A stretch of DNA of 42,889 nt from a virus. The translations under genes were made by a program, and so were the position numbers. The stretch spans positions 1 through 42,889 of the IMG/VR virus record IMGVR_UViG_3300008107_008959; one strand, written 5' to 3'. Position 1 is the stretch's first letter. Each line of letters begins with the position of its first letter. The notes below the pieces were generated by a model. It was not told the DNA's origin and made no database searches. It worked only from the letters and a program-made list of their open reading frames with translations. Below are positions 31,619-40,181 of the stretch, piece after piece.

Positions 31619-32386
31619 ATGGAGTATTCAGCCATACCGCTTTTTAAATCTCATTATAGCCTTGGCAAGTCCATCTTGACGCTTGCTAAGGCTGGCTCAA
31701 GCGAGGCCGATGAGCCAAGCTCAATAATAGACATAGCAAAAAAGCTGAATCTAGAGAATCTACATCTAGTAGATGATTCCATCTCAGGATTTCTAGAAGC
31801 TTATAAGTCTTGTGAAGATGCCAAATTGAATTTAAGATTTGGCCTTCGTTTAACTGTCTGCGACGACATAGATAACAAGACAGCCGAATCAAGAGAAAAA
31901 GAACACAAGGTTATAATATACATCTTGAATACTGATGGCTATTATGATCTCATTAAGATTTCTACTCTTGCAAGCATTCAGGGCTTTTATTATTATCCAA
32001 GAATAGATTGCAAAAATTTAAAGAAGCTATGGAATGATAAAAATTTGCACCTTTGCGTTCCATTTTATGACTCTTATGTTTTTAAGAATAATTTAAGCTA
32101 TAGTATATGTGTGCCTGATTTTAGCTTTTGCAATCCAACTTATTTCGTAGAAGATAATAATCTGCCCTTTGATGAAATTCTTAAATCGAAAGTCGAAGAA
32201 ATCACCACAGATAAACAGCCAGCAGTCAAAACACAGTCTGTATATTATGAAAATAAAGAAGACTTCTTGGCTTACCTTACCTTCCGATGCATCTCGGAGA
32301 GAACGACGCTAAACAAACCTAACCTAGAACACTGCTCTTCAAACGAATTTTGCGCTGAGTCATTCAAGGAAAAATATGGAAAATGA
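31619..32386 (+). CDS. Detached PHP-domain part of DNA polymerase III alpha
   Basis: A 255-residue protein. PLFKSHYSLGKSILTLAK...IIDIAKKLNLENLHLVDDSISGFLEAYKSC...LNLRFGLRLTV follows the order of the N-terminal PHP domain of DnaE/PolC (first strand with H-x-H, helix, ALTD strand, GxxxFYK helix, KPIxGxE strand). HKVIIYILNTDGYYDLIKISTLA and LCVPFYDSYVFKN match later parts. Of the metal-binding His only one of the first pair remains (H12), and VDDS replaces LTDH, so phosphatase or proofreading activity is unlikely; a structural role is more likely. The polymerase part is a separate gene two genes on. It overlaps the exonuclease gene by 11 bases. Confidence 0.75.
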   Translation: MEYSAIPLFKSHYSLGKSILTLAKAGSSEADEPSSIIDIAKKLNLENLHLVDDSISGFLEAYKSCEDAKLNLRFGLRLTVCDDIDNKTAESREKEHKVIIYILNTDGYYDLIKISTLASIQGFYYYPRIDCKNLKKLWNDKNLHLCVPFYDSYVFKNNLSYSICVPDFSFCNPTYFVEDNNLPFDEILKSKVEEITTDKQPAVKTQSVYYENKEDFLAYLTFRCISERTTLNKPNLEHCSSNEFCAESFKEKYGK

Positions 32387-33014
32387 ACTACTAAGATTCG
32401 ACAAGTCTAAAAAGCTTGTCTTTATCGATTGCGAGACGTTAAATCTCTGCCTTAACTTCTGCCAGAATCTTCCTTGGCAGATTGCAATGTTGAATACTGT
32501 CGGTGGTAAAAAAATTGATGAGCGAGATTTCTTGATTAAATGGGAAACTAATCTTAAGATATCAGAAGATGCCAGACGAATCACAAGATACCCTGAACAA
32601 CTTATCCAAACAACTGGCAAGAAATTTGACGATATCTTTGATACTGTTAGGGATTGGCTTGACTCTGCTGACTACATTGTTGGTCACAATATTCTTGGCT
32701 TCGATCTCTACCTTATAAAAGAGATGTATTTGCTCAAAGGATTGCGAGCAAGTCATTTGGTTAATAAAATACTAGACACTAATTGCTTGGCTAAAGGAAT
32801 CAAATATGGAATCCCCAAGATGCCAAAAGAGTCTTTAATTGAATACCAATATAAGCTTTTACATACCTATAAAAAAGGAATCAAAACTAATTTAACCGCG
32901 CTTGGCAAAGACTACAGCATTGATCATGATTACGACAATCTTCACAATGCTATCGTAGACTTAGAACTTAACCTTAAGGTTTGGAATAAAATTAAATTTC
33001 AAGTGGAAATATGA
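32376..33014 (+). CDS. DnaQ-like 3'-5' exonuclease
   Basis: A 212-residue DEDD exonuclease. Exo I is LVFIDCETLNL (D18, E20), Exo II is VGHNILGFDLYLI (Asp near residue 107), and Exo III is LHNAIVDLEL with H-x4-D, making it a DEDDh enzyme. It would supply proofreading. It sits between the PHP and polymerase parts of a split family C polymerase and overlaps both. This is the same order as the PHP-exonuclease-polymerase arrangement within the single PolC chain, although there the exonuclease is inserted in the PHP domain. Confidence 0.88.
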   Translation: MENELLRFDKSKKLVFIDCETLNLCLNFCQNLPWQIAMLNTVGGKKIDERDFLIKWETNLKISEDARRITRYPEQLIQTTGKKFDDIFDTVRDWLDSADYIVGHNILGFDLYLIKEMYLLKGLRASHLVNKILDTNCLAKGIKYGIPKMPKESLIEYQYKLLHTYKKGIKTNLTALGKDYSIDHDYDNLHNAIVDLELNLKVWNKIKFQVEI

Positions 33015-35578
33015 AAGACTTTAATTCTCTTTTCTCAAATATGAAGCTGCCATTGTATGGCGTAAGACTTCCTGAATTCAATATCGAGAGCCGCTTGAAG
33101 AAGCAGTATGGCCTTAAAGAGGACTCTTCTAACTATGATTTCTTGATGCAGGTGTGCAGAGCAAATTTCAAGAAGCTTAAAATTGCAAAAGAGGATTTCC
33201 CAAAATATTCAGAAAGAGTAAAATATGAACTTGAGACCATTAAAGAACTTGGATTTCTTGACTATATTCTTTTGGTTTGGACTGTTATTAACTACTGTAA
33301 CGAAAATTCCATACCTGTCGGTCTTGGGCGCGGTTCTGCTGCTGGTAGTCTTATTCTTTATTTGTTGGGAGTTACTAAAGTAGACCCAATTAAGTACGAA
33401 CTATTCTTCGAGCGCTTCATCTCCAAGATTCGAGCCAAGAAGCAAGTAGTTGACGGCATCACTTATCTTGATGGGTCTTTGATGTGCGACGTAGATATTG
33501 ATATCTGCTACTACAATCGGCCAAAGGTTATTAAATTTTTGGAGCAGTTGTTCGCAGGAAGAACATCTAAGATTCTTACTTTGACAACTTTGAGCGGCAA
33601 ATTGCTGATCAAAGAGTGCGGAAAGATCATTGATGAAAAGCCTGAAACAGAAATGAATGATGTTAGCTCTTTGATTCCAAAGACTTTCGGTCAGGTCATG
33701 GATCTTAAAGAGGCTTATGGTGAAGTTGAGCAGCTTAAGAATTGGTGTGACGAAAATCCAAGATCCTATAAAACTGCTCTAAAGCTCAGAAATCTAATCA
33801 AGAATAAGAGCGTTCATGCATCTGGAATGATGCTTTCATACTATCCAATAGAACAAAGCTGCCCCACTGAACTTACCACAGACAAAGAACAGGTGTCTAG
33901 TTATGACATGAACTGGGCTTCTATCTCTAATGTTAAGCTTGATCTACTCGGATTGCGCAGCGTGTCTATCGTTGATAGAGTTTGTAAGCTAGTTGGCATT
34001 AAAGTCGATGATCTTAATTTTAATGATCCATTCATTTATCAGCAACTTCAAGATCTGAGAACTCCTCATGGATGCTTCCAGATTGAAGCTGATACTAACT
34101 TCAAAGTTTGCAAAAAGGTAAAACCAAGAAACCTAGAGGAATTAAGTGGCGTTCTAGCTCTTGCTCGACCGGGAGCTTTGGAGTTCGTTGATCAATATGC
34201 TAATTTTACAACTAACAACCACTACGAAGGAATCCATGAGTTCTTTGACTCTGTGCTTAGCGGCAGTGGTGGCGTTGCATTGTATCAGGAGCAGTTGATG
34301 AAAATGTCCAACAAGATTGGCTTTACTCTTGATGAAGCAGAAGTGCTGCGCCGAATCGTTGGTAAAAAGAAAGTCGAAGAGGTTAAAAAGTGGCAAGAAA
34401 AGATTGCTGAAAAGATCAAAGAAAACAAATTAGCTCCAGAAATTGGAGACATTCTTTGGCGCATTCTTGAAAATTCAGCCAACTATTCATTCAACAAGTC
34501 TCACTCAATGAGCTATGCTGCTCTTGCGGCTTGTACTGTTTATCTTAAATTTAGACATCCTAAGGAGTTTTTCTTGGCTTTGCTTGAGATGACCAAGCAC
34601 GAACCAGCGCCGCTAGAAGAAATCTCAAAGATCCAGAAAGAGCTTCGCCACTTTGGGATTACTTTGCTTGGTCCTCATATATTAAAATCAGATACAGATT
34701 TTTCTATTCAAGGAAATAACATTAGATTTGGATTGTCTTCTATTAAGGGCATCTCTGAAAAGACGATGGACAAATTGAAGAACTTTAAATCAGATCAATC
34801 TAATAAATTTGAAGTATTTCAAGCTGCTAAGGAAGTTGGTATTTCTATTGGTGTTTTGTCTGCTCTGATTCAGGCTGGAGCATTGGATGGCTTCTCTACC
34901 TCTAGAAGTCGAGTCGTTCTTGAGGCTCAGCTTTGGAACGTCTTAACAGACAAGGAAAAAGTATTGAGTATGGAGCATGGCCCAGATCAAGACTACGACT
35001 TGCTAAAGACTGTCAAGAAACTATCAGAAACAAAAAATGAAAACGGCAAGTTCCTTATTAAGGAAACTCGCCTAGAAACAATTAAAAAGAAATACGATCC
35101 ATATCTAAAGATCTATCAGCAAAATAATAAATCAGAAAGCTTTGCCAACTGGTTCTATGAAAATAAATTACTTGGCTATAGTTATGATAAGTCTTTGAAC
35201 GCCATCTTCTCCCAAAAGATGCCAAATCTAATATCTACTTCTAGAGCTATGGAATCTTCTGAAAACCAGATGGTTTACATAGTCGGCAAGGTAGAAGAAG
35301 CTTCTGAATGGACATCTAAAAACGAGAAAAAAACCAGAGTATTTAAGATGATCGTTTCTGACGAATTTGGATCTATTCCAGTTCTTACTTTCAACGATAA
35401 GATTGATTTTAATAAATCATCGAATAATGAAAAGCTTCCTGAAAAAGACGACATAGTTATCGTTAAAGGAGTTAAAAAGAAAGACTGCCTTTTTGGCGAT
35501 ACCATTGGAATTCAAACCTTAAAAATTTACACAAAACTGTCCGAATTAAAAGAAAAAAATCTTGACAATCAAGAGTAA
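33011..35578 (+). CDS. dnaE: DNA polymerase III alpha subunit, polymerase part
   Basis: An 855-residue family C polymerase lacking its own PHP domain. Palm: VGLGRGSAAGSLILYLLGVTKVDP (~105) and MCDVDIDICYY with D160, D162 and D164, matching the PDIDxDF catalytic motif. Fingers and thumb: VHASGMMLS, LDLLGLRSV, FQIEADTNFKVCKKVKPRNLEE, VALYQEQLMKMSNKIGFTLDEAEVLRRIVGKKK and ANYSFNKSHSMSYAALAACTVYLKFRHP. A helix-hairpin-helix region (FGLSSIKGIS) and an OB domain (QMVYIVGKVEEASEWTSKNEKKTRVFKMIVSDEFG) end the chain. No clamp-binding peptide is obvious. Phages more often carry family A or B polymerases. Confidence 0.93.
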   Translation: MKDFNSLFSNMKLPLYGVRLPEFNIESRLKKQYGLKEDSSNYDFLMQVCRANFKKLKIAKEDFPKYSERVKYELETIKELGFLDYILLVWTVINYCNENSIPVGLGRGSAAGSLILYLLGVTKVDPIKYELFFERFISKIRAKKQVVDGITYLDGSLMCDVDIDICYYNRPKVIKFLEQLFAGRTSKILTLTTLSGKLLIKECGKIIDEKPETEMNDVSSLIPKTFGQVMDLKEAYGEVEQLKNWCDENPRSYKTALKLRNLIKNKSVHASGMMLSYYPIEQSCPTELTTDKEQVSSYDMNWASISNVKLDLLGLRSVSIVDRVCKLVGIKVDDLNFNDPFIYQQLQDLRTPHGCFQIEADTNFKVCKKVKPRNLEELSGVLALARPGALEFVDQYANFTTNNHYEGIHEFFDSVLSGSGGVALYQEQLMKMSNKIGFTLDEAEVLRRIVGKKKVEEVKKWQEKIAEKIKENKLAPEIGDILWRILENSANYSFNKSHSMSYAALAACTVYLKFRHPKEFFLALLEMTKHEPAPLEEISKIQKELRHFGITLLGPHILKSDTDFSIQGNNIRFGLSSIKGISEKTMDKLKNFKSDQSNKFEVFQAAKEVGISIGVLSALIQAGALDGFSTSRSRVVLEAQLWNVLTDKEKVLSMEHGPDQDYDLLKTVKKLSETKNENGKFLIKETRLETIKKKYDPYLKIYQQNNKSESFANWFYENKLLGYSYDKSLNAIFSQKMPNLISTSRAMESSENQMVYIVGKVEEASEWTSKNEKKTRVFKMIVSDEFGSIPVLTFNDKIDFNKSSNNEKLPEKDDIVIVKGVKKKDCLFGDTIGIQTLKIYTKLSELKEKNLDNQE

Positions 35579-35597
35579 AAAATCAATCATATAACGT

Positions 35598-36173
35598 ATG
35601 CTTCAATTCTACAAACCAAATTCCAAGAACACCGGCTGTGGTTGCTCCTTTAAGTATTCTGCCAAGGACGACTGTATTTTCGTAAACATGATTAAGCAAG
35701 CTAGTTGGGACGAGCAGACAAAGCGAGGCTCGTTCGCTGGCAACGCTCAAAACCCAAAGGCTTCATGCTCTCTGAAGCTTAGCCTGACAGAGGCTGCTGA
35801 TATCATCTCTGCTGTCCGCCGTAACGGAGACATTTCTGCGTTCCACGACTCCGCAAAGCAAGTTACCAGAATTAAGTTCTCTCCTTATGTTCGCCCAACT
35901 AAGGATGACCCAAGTAAGACCGCTCAAGTAGGTTATTCCTTCTCAGTGTCGAAGGAGAGCAAGGAGAACGCGCAAGACAAGACTTCTTTCTTGATTGGTT
36001 TTACTTTTGGCGAAGGAACTCGCCTTGAGTCTTTCCTATGCTTTGCTCTAGCGAAAAGTTTTGAAAAGGCTTCGCTTGAGCAAGATAATAGATCAGCCGC
36101 TACTCCTCAAGCAGCCCCTCCAAAGAAGGAGGAGGCTCCTAAGCAGGAGTCGTCGGATGAAGATCTATGGTGA
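35598..36173 (+). CDS. Probable single-stranded DNA-binding protein
   Basis: A 191-residue protein. Residues ~1-135 are beta-rich with a conserved-looking opening (FYKPNSKNTGCGCSFKYSAKDDCIFVNMIKQASWD) and KLSLTEAADIISAVRRNGDISAFHDSAKQVTRIKFSPY. This is the layout of PC4/Whirly-type DNA-binding proteins seen in phages. A Pro/Ala/Lys linker (~150-180) then leads to an acidic tip ending in aromatic Trp (SSDEDLW), like the DDDIPF tip with which SSBs recruit partners. It directly follows the polymerase. TTGACA and CATATA upstream form only a weak version of the recurrent promoter. Confidence 0.7.
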   Translation: MLQFYKPNSKNTGCGCSFKYSAKDDCIFVNMIKQASWDEQTKRGSFAGNAQNPKASCSLKLSLTEAADIISAVRRNGDISAFHDSAKQVTRIKFSPYVRPTKDDPSKTAQVGYSFSVSKESKENAQDKTSFLIGFTFGEGTRLESFLCFALAKSFEKASLEQDNRSAATPQAAPPKKEEAPKQESSDEDLW

Positions 36174-38032
36174 GAAAAAAGAAATTAGTATTTCACAGCG
36201 ATTTTGCCCTTTCTAAGACTGGCTTTGGTAGAAATACCAAGGCCATTCTTTCTTATTTATTTAATACTGGAAAGTACGAAATCGTCTCTATTGCTGGCGG
36301 AATATCAAAAGCTCACCCAGAGCTAGAGAGAACTCCTTGGAAAAGCGTAGGCGTAGTTCCTATGACTGGCCAAGAACAAATAGATTGCAATAGCTCGCCA
36401 GATAAAACTAGGCTTTATGCTTATGGAGCCTATGAAGTAGACTCTGTAATTAAACAAGAAAAACCCGATGTTTATATTACTGCTCAGGATTTTTGGGGAG
36501 TTGATTTCGCAATCTCTAAACCTTGGTTCAACGGTATAACTTCAGCTATTTGGACCACTCTTGATTCTTTGCCTTTGCTGCCATCAGCAGTTAAAGAAGC
36601 CCCTAATGTTAAAAACTATTGGGTCTGGTCAAATTTTGCTGAGAAAGAAATGCATAAGCTTGGGCATAGCCATGTAAAAACAGTTCATGGATGCATTGAG
36701 GTGGCAGATTTTAAACCTCTACCCCCAGAAGAAAAAGAATCTTTAAGAGAAAAGAATGGCATCTCTAAAGATGAATTTATTATTGGCTTTGTATTTAGAA
36801 ATCAGCTAAGAAAGTCTGTTCCAAATTTACTTCAAGGCTTTAAGATTTTTAAAGATAGTAACCCAAAAATCAACGCCAAATTATTACTGCACACTAATTG
36901 GCAAGAGGGCTGGAATATTTTAAAGCTCTGCAAAGAAGCGGAAGTAGACAACTCAGATATTCTTACTACTTATGTTTGCAAGTCTTGCAGAGGATATGAA
37001 GTAAAAAATTTCTCAGGACCAGAAGTTAATTGCTCTTATTGCAAGACTAATAGTTCTTGCGTCACTACTGGAGTCTCTTATGGCGTAAACGAGAAACAAC
37101 TAAATGAGATATATAATTGCATGGATGTGTATTGCCATCCATTCACAAGCGGAGGACAAGAGATTCCAATTCAAGAAGCCAAATTAGCTGGATTAATTAC
37201 TCTTGTTACTAATTATAGTTGCGGCGCAGAGATGTGTTGCCCAGAAGCTCACTCGTATGCGCTAGACTGGAGCGAGTATAGAGAGTTTGGAACTGAGTTT
37301 ATTAAAGCTTCAACAAGTCCTCAATCTATAGCTGAGAAACTGCAAATAGTTTATAGCATGCCTATTGATCAGAGGATTAAAAAAGGTAGACTAGCAAGAA
37401 AATGGGCTATAGATAATTTTTCCACAGAAAGCATTGGCGGCAAAATAGAGAAGTTTATCGACTCCGCTCCATTCGCTGAGCATAGAGACGAGCCGCCTCC
37501 AGCTCCTGCTGTAAATCCAGAAGCAGAGATTCCAGACATTAAAGATAGAGTTTTGTGGCTAAAAGCTCTTTATGATAAAATTCTAGGCAGAAAAACTAGT
37601 GAAGAGGACGAAGGTTTACTCCACTGGGTTAATAAGCTTGATGGTGGAATGTCTAGGCAAACGGTTGAGTCTTTCTTTAGGTCTACCGCAAAACAAGAAC
37701 TGGCTAAATTTAAACCCACCACTTTTGAAGACATCTTTGGTGACTCTAAGAAAGGTGACAGAATACTAGTAGTAATTAACTCTGCAAAAGAAAATGTATT
37801 CCTAGCTACTAAAATCATAAGAGGAATCAAAAAGAAATATCCAGAAAAACTAGTCTTTATATTTACAAACAAAGACGCCTCTGAAATTTTTATGGGCAAT
37901 AGCGATGTTTCAGATGTTCTAGTTCAAGGTAAAGAGTTTAGAAATCCTGAATTTTTAAAGGATAATTTCTATGAATGCTATTCTTTAGATGAGTTTTCTA
38001 TCAATAATAATCATTCAGTTTTCCTCAAATGA
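36167..38032 (+). CDS. GT4-type glycosyltransferase with zinc-ribbon insert and C-terminal extension
   Basis: A 621-residue multi-domain protein. The GT-B core covers residues ~1-430: HSDFALSKTGFGRNTKAIL at the start, FVFRNQLRKSVPNLLQGFKIF (donor domain) and HPFTSGGQEIPIQEAKLAGLITLVTNYSCGAEM (sugar-nucleotide site). Inside the donor domain is a zinc-ribbon-like insert, C271-x2-C274...C289-x2-C292, not usual in GT4. After a Pro-rich linker (~440-460), LYDKILGRKTSEEDEGLLHWVNKLDGGMSRQTVESFFRS matches DUF4214. The last ~110 residues form another Rossmann-like half (RILVVINSAKENVFLATKIIRGI). It may glycosylate virion or host surface targets. Confidence 0.8.
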   Translation: MVRKKKLVFHSDFALSKTGFGRNTKAILSYLFNTGKYEIVSIAGGISKAHPELERTPWKSVGVVPMTGQEQIDCNSSPDKTRLYAYGAYEVDSVIKQEKPDVYITAQDFWGVDFAISKPWFNGITSAIWTTLDSLPLLPSAVKEAPNVKNYWVWSNFAEKEMHKLGHSHVKTVHGCIEVADFKPLPPEEKESLREKNGISKDEFIIGFVFRNQLRKSVPNLLQGFKIFKDSNPKINAKLLLHTNWQEGWNILKLCKEAEVDNSDILTTYVCKSCRGYEVKNFSGPEVNCSYCKTNSSCVTTGVSYGVNEKQLNEIYNCMDVYCHPFTSGGQEIPIQEAKLAGLITLVTNYSCGAEMCCPEAHSYALDWSEYREFGTEFIKASTSPQSIAEKLQIVYSMPIDQRIKKGRLARKWAIDNFSTESIGGKIEKFIDSAPFAEHRDEPPPAPAVNPEAEIPDIKDRVLWLKALYDKILGRKTSEEDEGLLHWVNKLDGGMSRQTVESFFRSTAKQELAKFKPTTFEDIFGDSKKGDRILVVINSAKENVFLATKIIRGIKKKYPEKLVFIFTNKDASEIFMGNSDVSDVLVQGKEFRNPEFLKDNFYECYSLDEFSINNNHSVFLK

Positions 38033-39189
38033 ATTTATTAAAATCTTTCTCGGCTACAACTTGTATAACTCCTGAAAAAGGATATATTTATGACAGGTTT
38101 TTTCCTCTTCCATTCTCAGATTACATTGTTTTAAACACTCAGAATGAAGACCAAAACTCTAATTATGTTTTTTGGAATAGAACAATTCAGCTTATTACTC
38201 CATTCTTAGAAGAGAAAAATATTAAAATCATTCAATTCATAGAAGATAAGAAGTTCCAATTTGATCACATAGTAGTAGACAAAACTGTATCTATAAGCGA
38301 AAAAGCTTACCTATTAAAGCGAGCAAAATTCTTCTGCGGAAGTTCAAAGCTTTATTCTTTGATATGCTCAGAGTATGGAGTGGATCAGTGTTTCTTAAAG
38401 TATGATTATACTCTAGACAATTGTTTGGTATCTGAAGATCAGATTATTCATTCTAACAGCACCAGAAAGGGCTTCTCCAATCCAGTAGGTAATTTCATTA
38501 ATAATATTAGGCCAGAAGAAGTTGCTTTATTTATATTGAAGAAAATTTTTCCATGCCTTGATTTTAAATTTGATAAGACTATTTGTATTGGCAAAATATT
38601 TGCCGTTCCTTCTATAGACCTTATTCCCGACTGCAACTTTAAAATACCTCAAACTCAAGTTAATAATGAAGTAATAATCAGAATGGACAAGTTCTTTTCT
38701 GAAGAGAATTTATATGCTCAGCTAATTAATACTCCATGTTCTATTGTTACTAATAGAACTATCAATAAAGACATCCTATCAGGAATGAAGAAAAGAATAA
38801 AAAAACTTTTTTTCAAAGTAGAAAAAGGCTCTGACTCTTCTTTTCTGGCGACCTTAGATAGTTTAAATATTAGCTACGATATCATGACAAATCTTGGCGC
38901 AGAAGATTTGAGCCAAGAAAAGATTAAATATCTTCATTATAAAAAAGTCAATAGACTGAACTTGTTGGACATTAGCTTTCTAGATGGACTAGATAAATCT
39001 AAAGTATACTATAAAACAAATAAAATCATAATTAAATCTGGCAAAACTTATGCAAGTAGGTGGCACCTAAAGCACGACATATCATCCAAAGATATAAGAA
39101 ATACTGATTTCAAATTGCCAGACGAGTTAGACGACTCTTTCCGAGAAGAAGCTGATGGCTTTTATTTCTTGACTTCGGAAGAAATCTAA
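38029..39189 (+). CDS. Hypothetical protein, possibly glycan-related
   Basis: A 386-residue protein overlapping the previous gene by 4 bases. The first half has alternating strands and helices (YVFWNRTIQLITPFLEEKNIKIIQFIEDKKF) and a segment AYLLKRAKFFCGSSKLYSLICSEYGVDQCFLKYD. The latter resembles the CxxFIGxxSxxxHxAxxxGxPxxxxYG part of GT9/GT-B donor domains. The second half is charged and beta-rich with no recognised motif. Its partnership with the preceding transferase makes a sugar role likely but unproven. Confidence 0.5.
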   Translation: MNLLKSFSATTCITPEKGYIYDRFFPLPFSDYIVLNTQNEDQNSNYVFWNRTIQLITPFLEEKNIKIIQFIEDKKFQFDHIVVDKTVSISEKAYLLKRAKFFCGSSKLYSLICSEYGVDQCFLKYDYTLDNCLVSEDQIIHSNSTRKGFSNPVGNFINNIRPEEVALFILKKIFPCLDFKFDKTICIGKIFAVPSIDLIPDCNFKIPQTQVNNEVIIRMDKFFSEENLYAQLINTPCSIVTNRTINKDILSGMKKRIKKLFFKVEKGSDSSFLATLDSLNISYDIMTNLGAEDLSQEKIKYLHYKKVNRLNLLDISFLDGLDKSKVYYKTNKIIIKSGKTYASRWHLKHDISSKDIRNTDFKLPDELDDSFREEADGFYFLTSEEI

Positions 39190-39196
39190 GCATAAT
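39169..39196 (+). promoter_or_regulatory. Promoter for the 235-residue gene
   Basis: TTGACT (39169-39174), 16 bases, CATAAT (39191-39196), 7 bases, ATG at 39204. The -35 box lies inside the end of the previous gene. Both boxes are identical to those of the dUTPase promoter on the opposite strand at 8644-8671. Confidence 0.75.
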
Positions 39197-39203
39197 TCAA
39201 TGC

Positions 39204-39911
39204 ATGAGTTCTACTCCTCCAAAATCATTTAAGAGAAATGAATTTGGTCTTCTTGAAGACCCTCCTGTTCCTTACGTTTTTAATGACGATGGAACTGTAA
39301 ATTGGCGAAAGATGATTCGCCCTGAGTTCCTTGTGCCTAACAAGCAGAAGACTCAAGAGACTGATATTACTAAGTTGGAAGATAAGGATCTTCTAATTCT
39401 TCTTGGCGGCATTAAGGAGCTTGCTCAAATCCGAGGATTTACTTGCGTATCTTACGATGTTCCTGAGGCTGGTCCGCACTATGTAATTGCTTCTTGTTAC
39501 ATTAACTGGATTGGCAATTATGAGACTAATAACGAGCAGGTGTCTTTTCAAGCTCTAGCTGATGCATCTATTGAAAACACTCAAAGTTTCGCAAAGATGT
39601 TCCTAGCTGCCACCGCTGAGAACAGGTCTTTCGTTCGATGCGTTCGTAATTTCCTAAAAATCAACATTGTTGGTCAAGAGGAAATCGGATCTAAGGCGTT
39701 GCCAGAAGATCTTGGCGTTGAGAACCCGCTTTCTCCTACGGCAGTTCTATCTAACCTAATGAGAGAAAAGGGCATTTCTTTCGATGATGTAAAGCGCCGC
39801 CTTATTAAGGATAAGCTCGACAAGGCTGATGAAATGACATCTCTTGCTGAGATTCCAAAGCCCAAGATCTTTGAATTGATCGACAGGATCAAAAAGACTC
39901 CCGGTAAGTAA
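39204..39911 (+). CDS. Possible ssDNA-annealing / recombination-associated protein
   Basis: A 235-residue protein. The central part, GGIKELAQIRGFTCVSYDVPEAGPHYVIASCYINWIG then NTQSFAKMFLAATAENRSFVRCVRNFLKINIVGQEEIG, has the shape of a beta sheet over a helix carrying an (E/A)NR-x-FVR-x-VRN-x-L motif. That motif is typical of a phage family resembling Rad52/Redβ-like annealing proteins. The C-terminal ~70 residues are a helical Lys-rich domain (FDDVKRRLIKDKLDKADEMT). Function by similarity is tentative. It has its own strong promoter and is the last plus-strand gene; its stop abuts the convergent stop inside a GGTAA-GTAA-TTACC hairpin (39903-39916). Confidence 0.5.
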   Translation: MSSTPPKSFKRNEFGLLEDPPVPYVFNDDGTVNWRKMIRPEFLVPNKQKTQETDITKLEDKDLLILLGGIKELAQIRGFTCVSYDVPEAGPHYVIASCYINWIGNYETNNEQVSFQALADASIENTQSFAKMFLAATAENRSFVRCVRNFLKINIVGQEEIGSKALPEDLGVENPLSPTAVLSNLMREKGISFDDVKRRLIKDKLDKADEMTSLAEIPKPKIFELIDRIKKTPGK

Positions 39912-40181
39912 TTACCACTTTCCTGCTGGACAGCTTTCAAAATCTAATTTTACTTTAATAGTAACAAAGCATCCACACAGTTCGCATCTGCCGCTTTGCT
40001 TGCAAAGCTTTGGGCATTTGTTGCAAATAGATAACCTCTTTTCCGCGCTATCCGGATTAGAGGTTATTTTTTCATTATTTATTATTGCTGAAGCGGCTTT
40101 CTTTGATGAAGAGACAAGGCTATTTTTAATTTTTAAACCTTCCTTCATTAAACTGGAAAACGAAAGATCGTTTTGACTCAT
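39912..40181 (-). CDS. Small Cys-rich (zinc-knuckle) protein
   Basis: An 89-residue protein. The first ~45 residues are helical and Ser/Lys-rich. The C-terminal part carries ICNKCPKLCKQSGRCELCGCFVTIKVKLDFESCPAGKW: cysteines spaced C-x2-C-x3-C-x5-C-x2-C-x-C, then CP-x-G-KW. This zinc-binding motif is common in short proteins beside structural genes of T4-like and related phages. Its role there is unclear. It overlaps the stop of the upstream structural gene by 4 bases, so it is probably expressed with it. Confidence 0.75.
   Translation of the reverse strand: MSQNDLSFSSLMKEGLKIKNSLVSSSKKAASAIINNEKITSNPDSAEKRLSICNKCPKLCKQSGRCELCGCFVTIKVKLDFESCPAGKW

Noticed and set aside
35562-35593. Full member of the recurrent promoter set before the SSB gene
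   Set aside because: TTGACA and CATATA are present but 20 bases apart; at 16 bases the hexamer is CAATCA, so it was kept only as a weak form.
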